Of a DNA stretch of 7,150 nucleotides, positions 6,822 through 7,150 are shown one piece after another. This stretch comes from an uncultured Prevotellaceae bacterium. GTDB lineage: Bacteria > Bacteroidota > Bacteroidia > Bacteroidales > Bacteroidaceae. The position numbers were made by a program, and so were the translations under genes. The stretch lies in assembly GCA_946644025.1 (NCBI GenBank), contig CAMPCG010000148.1:1-7150 (forward strand), given 5' to 3'. A model generated the notes under the pieces. The model saw nothing but the letters and a program-made list of their open reading frames with translations, had not been told where the DNA came from and did no database searches. The stretch's first letter is position 1. Each line of letters starts with the position of its first letter.

Positions 6822-7095
6822 CGTCAAACAGACAAAGCGAGTACCGCAAGCGGCGGGAAAGCTTCACTGGAAAGATTGTTTTAGGTTAGTAGTAATATTT
6901 ATAGTTTTAGGTTTTTAGTTATTGGTAAAGAAAGTTTTCAACTGCGGATAACAGGTGGTCGCTGTGAAGCTCCCATTTAAACTTTCGAAATTTTTGTCCT
7001 ACTGTGGACTGAAATTTCTTTTGATCGAAAAAGGATTTTTAGTTAAACATAGGCTTGTTCCGCTGTAGCTCGCGAGAGTCGCAGCGGACTTTTTT
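6822..7095 (+). ncRNA. Structured noncoding transcript or long attenuated leader (family not recognised)
   Basis: This segment of about 270 nt is bounded by a strong promoter and an intrinsic terminator and holds no convincing ORF. Predicted helices: a small hairpin 6844-6846/6851-6853; a long-range helix AGCTTCAC (6860-6867) on GTGAAGCT (6964-6971), extended by GGG (6855-6857) on CCC (6972-6974) with two bulged A; a small hairpin 6944-6946/6960-6962 stacking near it; GAAAGTTT (6930-6937) on AAACTTTC (6979-6986), which would cross the long helix as a pseudoknot; and hairpin 6987-6993/7012-7018 with inner stem 6996-6999/7006-7009. The interior 6876-6925 is U-rich with repeated GTTTTAGGTT. It may be a free small RNA (the promoter-to-terminator layout recalls the Bacteroidales-1 motif, which I cannot confirm) or a cold-shock-type or attenuator leader for a gene past 7150. 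The start is approximate. Confidence 0.6.
7059..7095 (+). terminator. Intrinsic terminator of the plus-strand RNA
   Basis: TCCGCTG (7059-7065) pairs perfectly with CAGCGGA (7082-7088). T7066-G7081 adds a wobble pair, and a small inner stem is possible around a CGCG loop at 7071-7074. The stem is followed by C and six T (7090-7095). It ends the 6822 transcript, either as its true 3' end or as an attenuator. Confidence 0.85.
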
Positions 7096-7108
7096 GACCT
7101 ATAGGTCA
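7095..7108. repeat. Perfect 14-bp palindrome overlapping the terminator tail
   Basis: TGACCTATAGGTCA is a perfect dyad with no spacer, starting on the last T of the terminator T-tract and followed by TTTT. With no loop it is a poor RNA hairpin but a good shape for a dimeric DNA-binding protein. It could be an operator for a gene starting to the right of the window. Its function is unknown. The rest of the window (7109-7150) shows nothing recognisable. Confidence 0.5.
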
Positions 7109-7150
7109 TTTTGCAGGATAAAATCTCTGAAACCCCTTTTGTCTACAAGT

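Noticed and set aside
6736..6918. Small plus-strand frame of 60 codons with a TTG start in the intergenic region
   Set aside because: It spans the -33/-7 boxes of the plus-strand promoter, so most of it would lie before the transcript start. It lacks an ATG start and resembles nothing known.
6944..7063. GCGGA (6944-6948) pairing with TCCGC (7059-7063) as an antiterminator
   Set aside because: It has only five pairs with mismatches on both sides, so it cannot compete well with the seven-pair terminator stem.
6822..7095. Identity as tmRNA, SRP RNA, RNase P RNA or a tRNA gene
   Set aside because: None of the conserved sequences I know for these was found: no tRNA-like acceptor with T-arm, no GGAAGCAGC-type SRP tip, no RNase P core motifs. 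6S or Bacteroidales-1 identity could be neither supported nor excluded by eye.
1..7150. CRISPR arrays, insertion sequences, attachment sites
   Set aside because: No regularly spaced repeats of CRISPR size, no transposase motifs and no terminal inverted repeats or target duplications were seen.

Overview
The window looks like a chromosomal segment of a Bacteroidales bacterium, most likely Prevotella or a close relative. The reasons are: promoters of the Bacteroidota type (TTG or TTTC, about 19-20 nt, then TAnnTTTG) instead of sigma70 boxes; AT-rich leaders without a Shine-Dalgarno sequence; a secreted protein ending in the tail typical of Prevotella extracellular proteins (YNLQGQKV...KGLYIINGKK); and a GDP-L-fucose synthase of the long Prevotella/Bacteroides subtype. 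The genus is inferred from remembered family features, not from a search.

Layout. Positions 1-56 show nothing recognisable. A strong GC-rich terminator (57-107, probably bidirectional) closes a 1688-residue secreted protein on the minus strand (129-5195). This protein is a chain of non-catalytic modules: jelly-roll-like glycan-binding domains, SusE/SusF-like modules, a CBM26-like starch-binding module, a beta-trefoil-like module and two helical FIVAR-like spacers. A 161-bp gap (5196-5356) holds its candidate promoter inside an inverted repeat. Next, on the same strand, is a GDP-L-fucose synthase gene (5357-6541). Its leader carries an imperfect hairpin and six tandem 8-bp repeats beside the start codon, and its promoter lies at 6664-6694.

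The last 609 bases (6542-7150) hold no convincing protein gene. Apart from the fcl leader, they contain a divergent plus-strand promoter (6788-6818), then about 270 nt that can fold into several helices including a possible pseudoknot, then an intrinsic terminator (7059-7095). This is the most interesting part of the window: either a free-standing structured RNA or a long attenuated leader for a gene beyond the right edge. A perfect 14-bp palindrome sits on the end of the terminator.

How the parts relate. The two minus-strand genes probably both serve the cell surface: one makes GDP-fucose for surface glycans, the other is an exported glycan-binding protein. Each appears to have its own promoter, so nothing shows that they act together. 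The usual partner gene of the fucose synthase (gmd) is not in the window. The plus-strand RNA is divergent from fcl and separately expressed.
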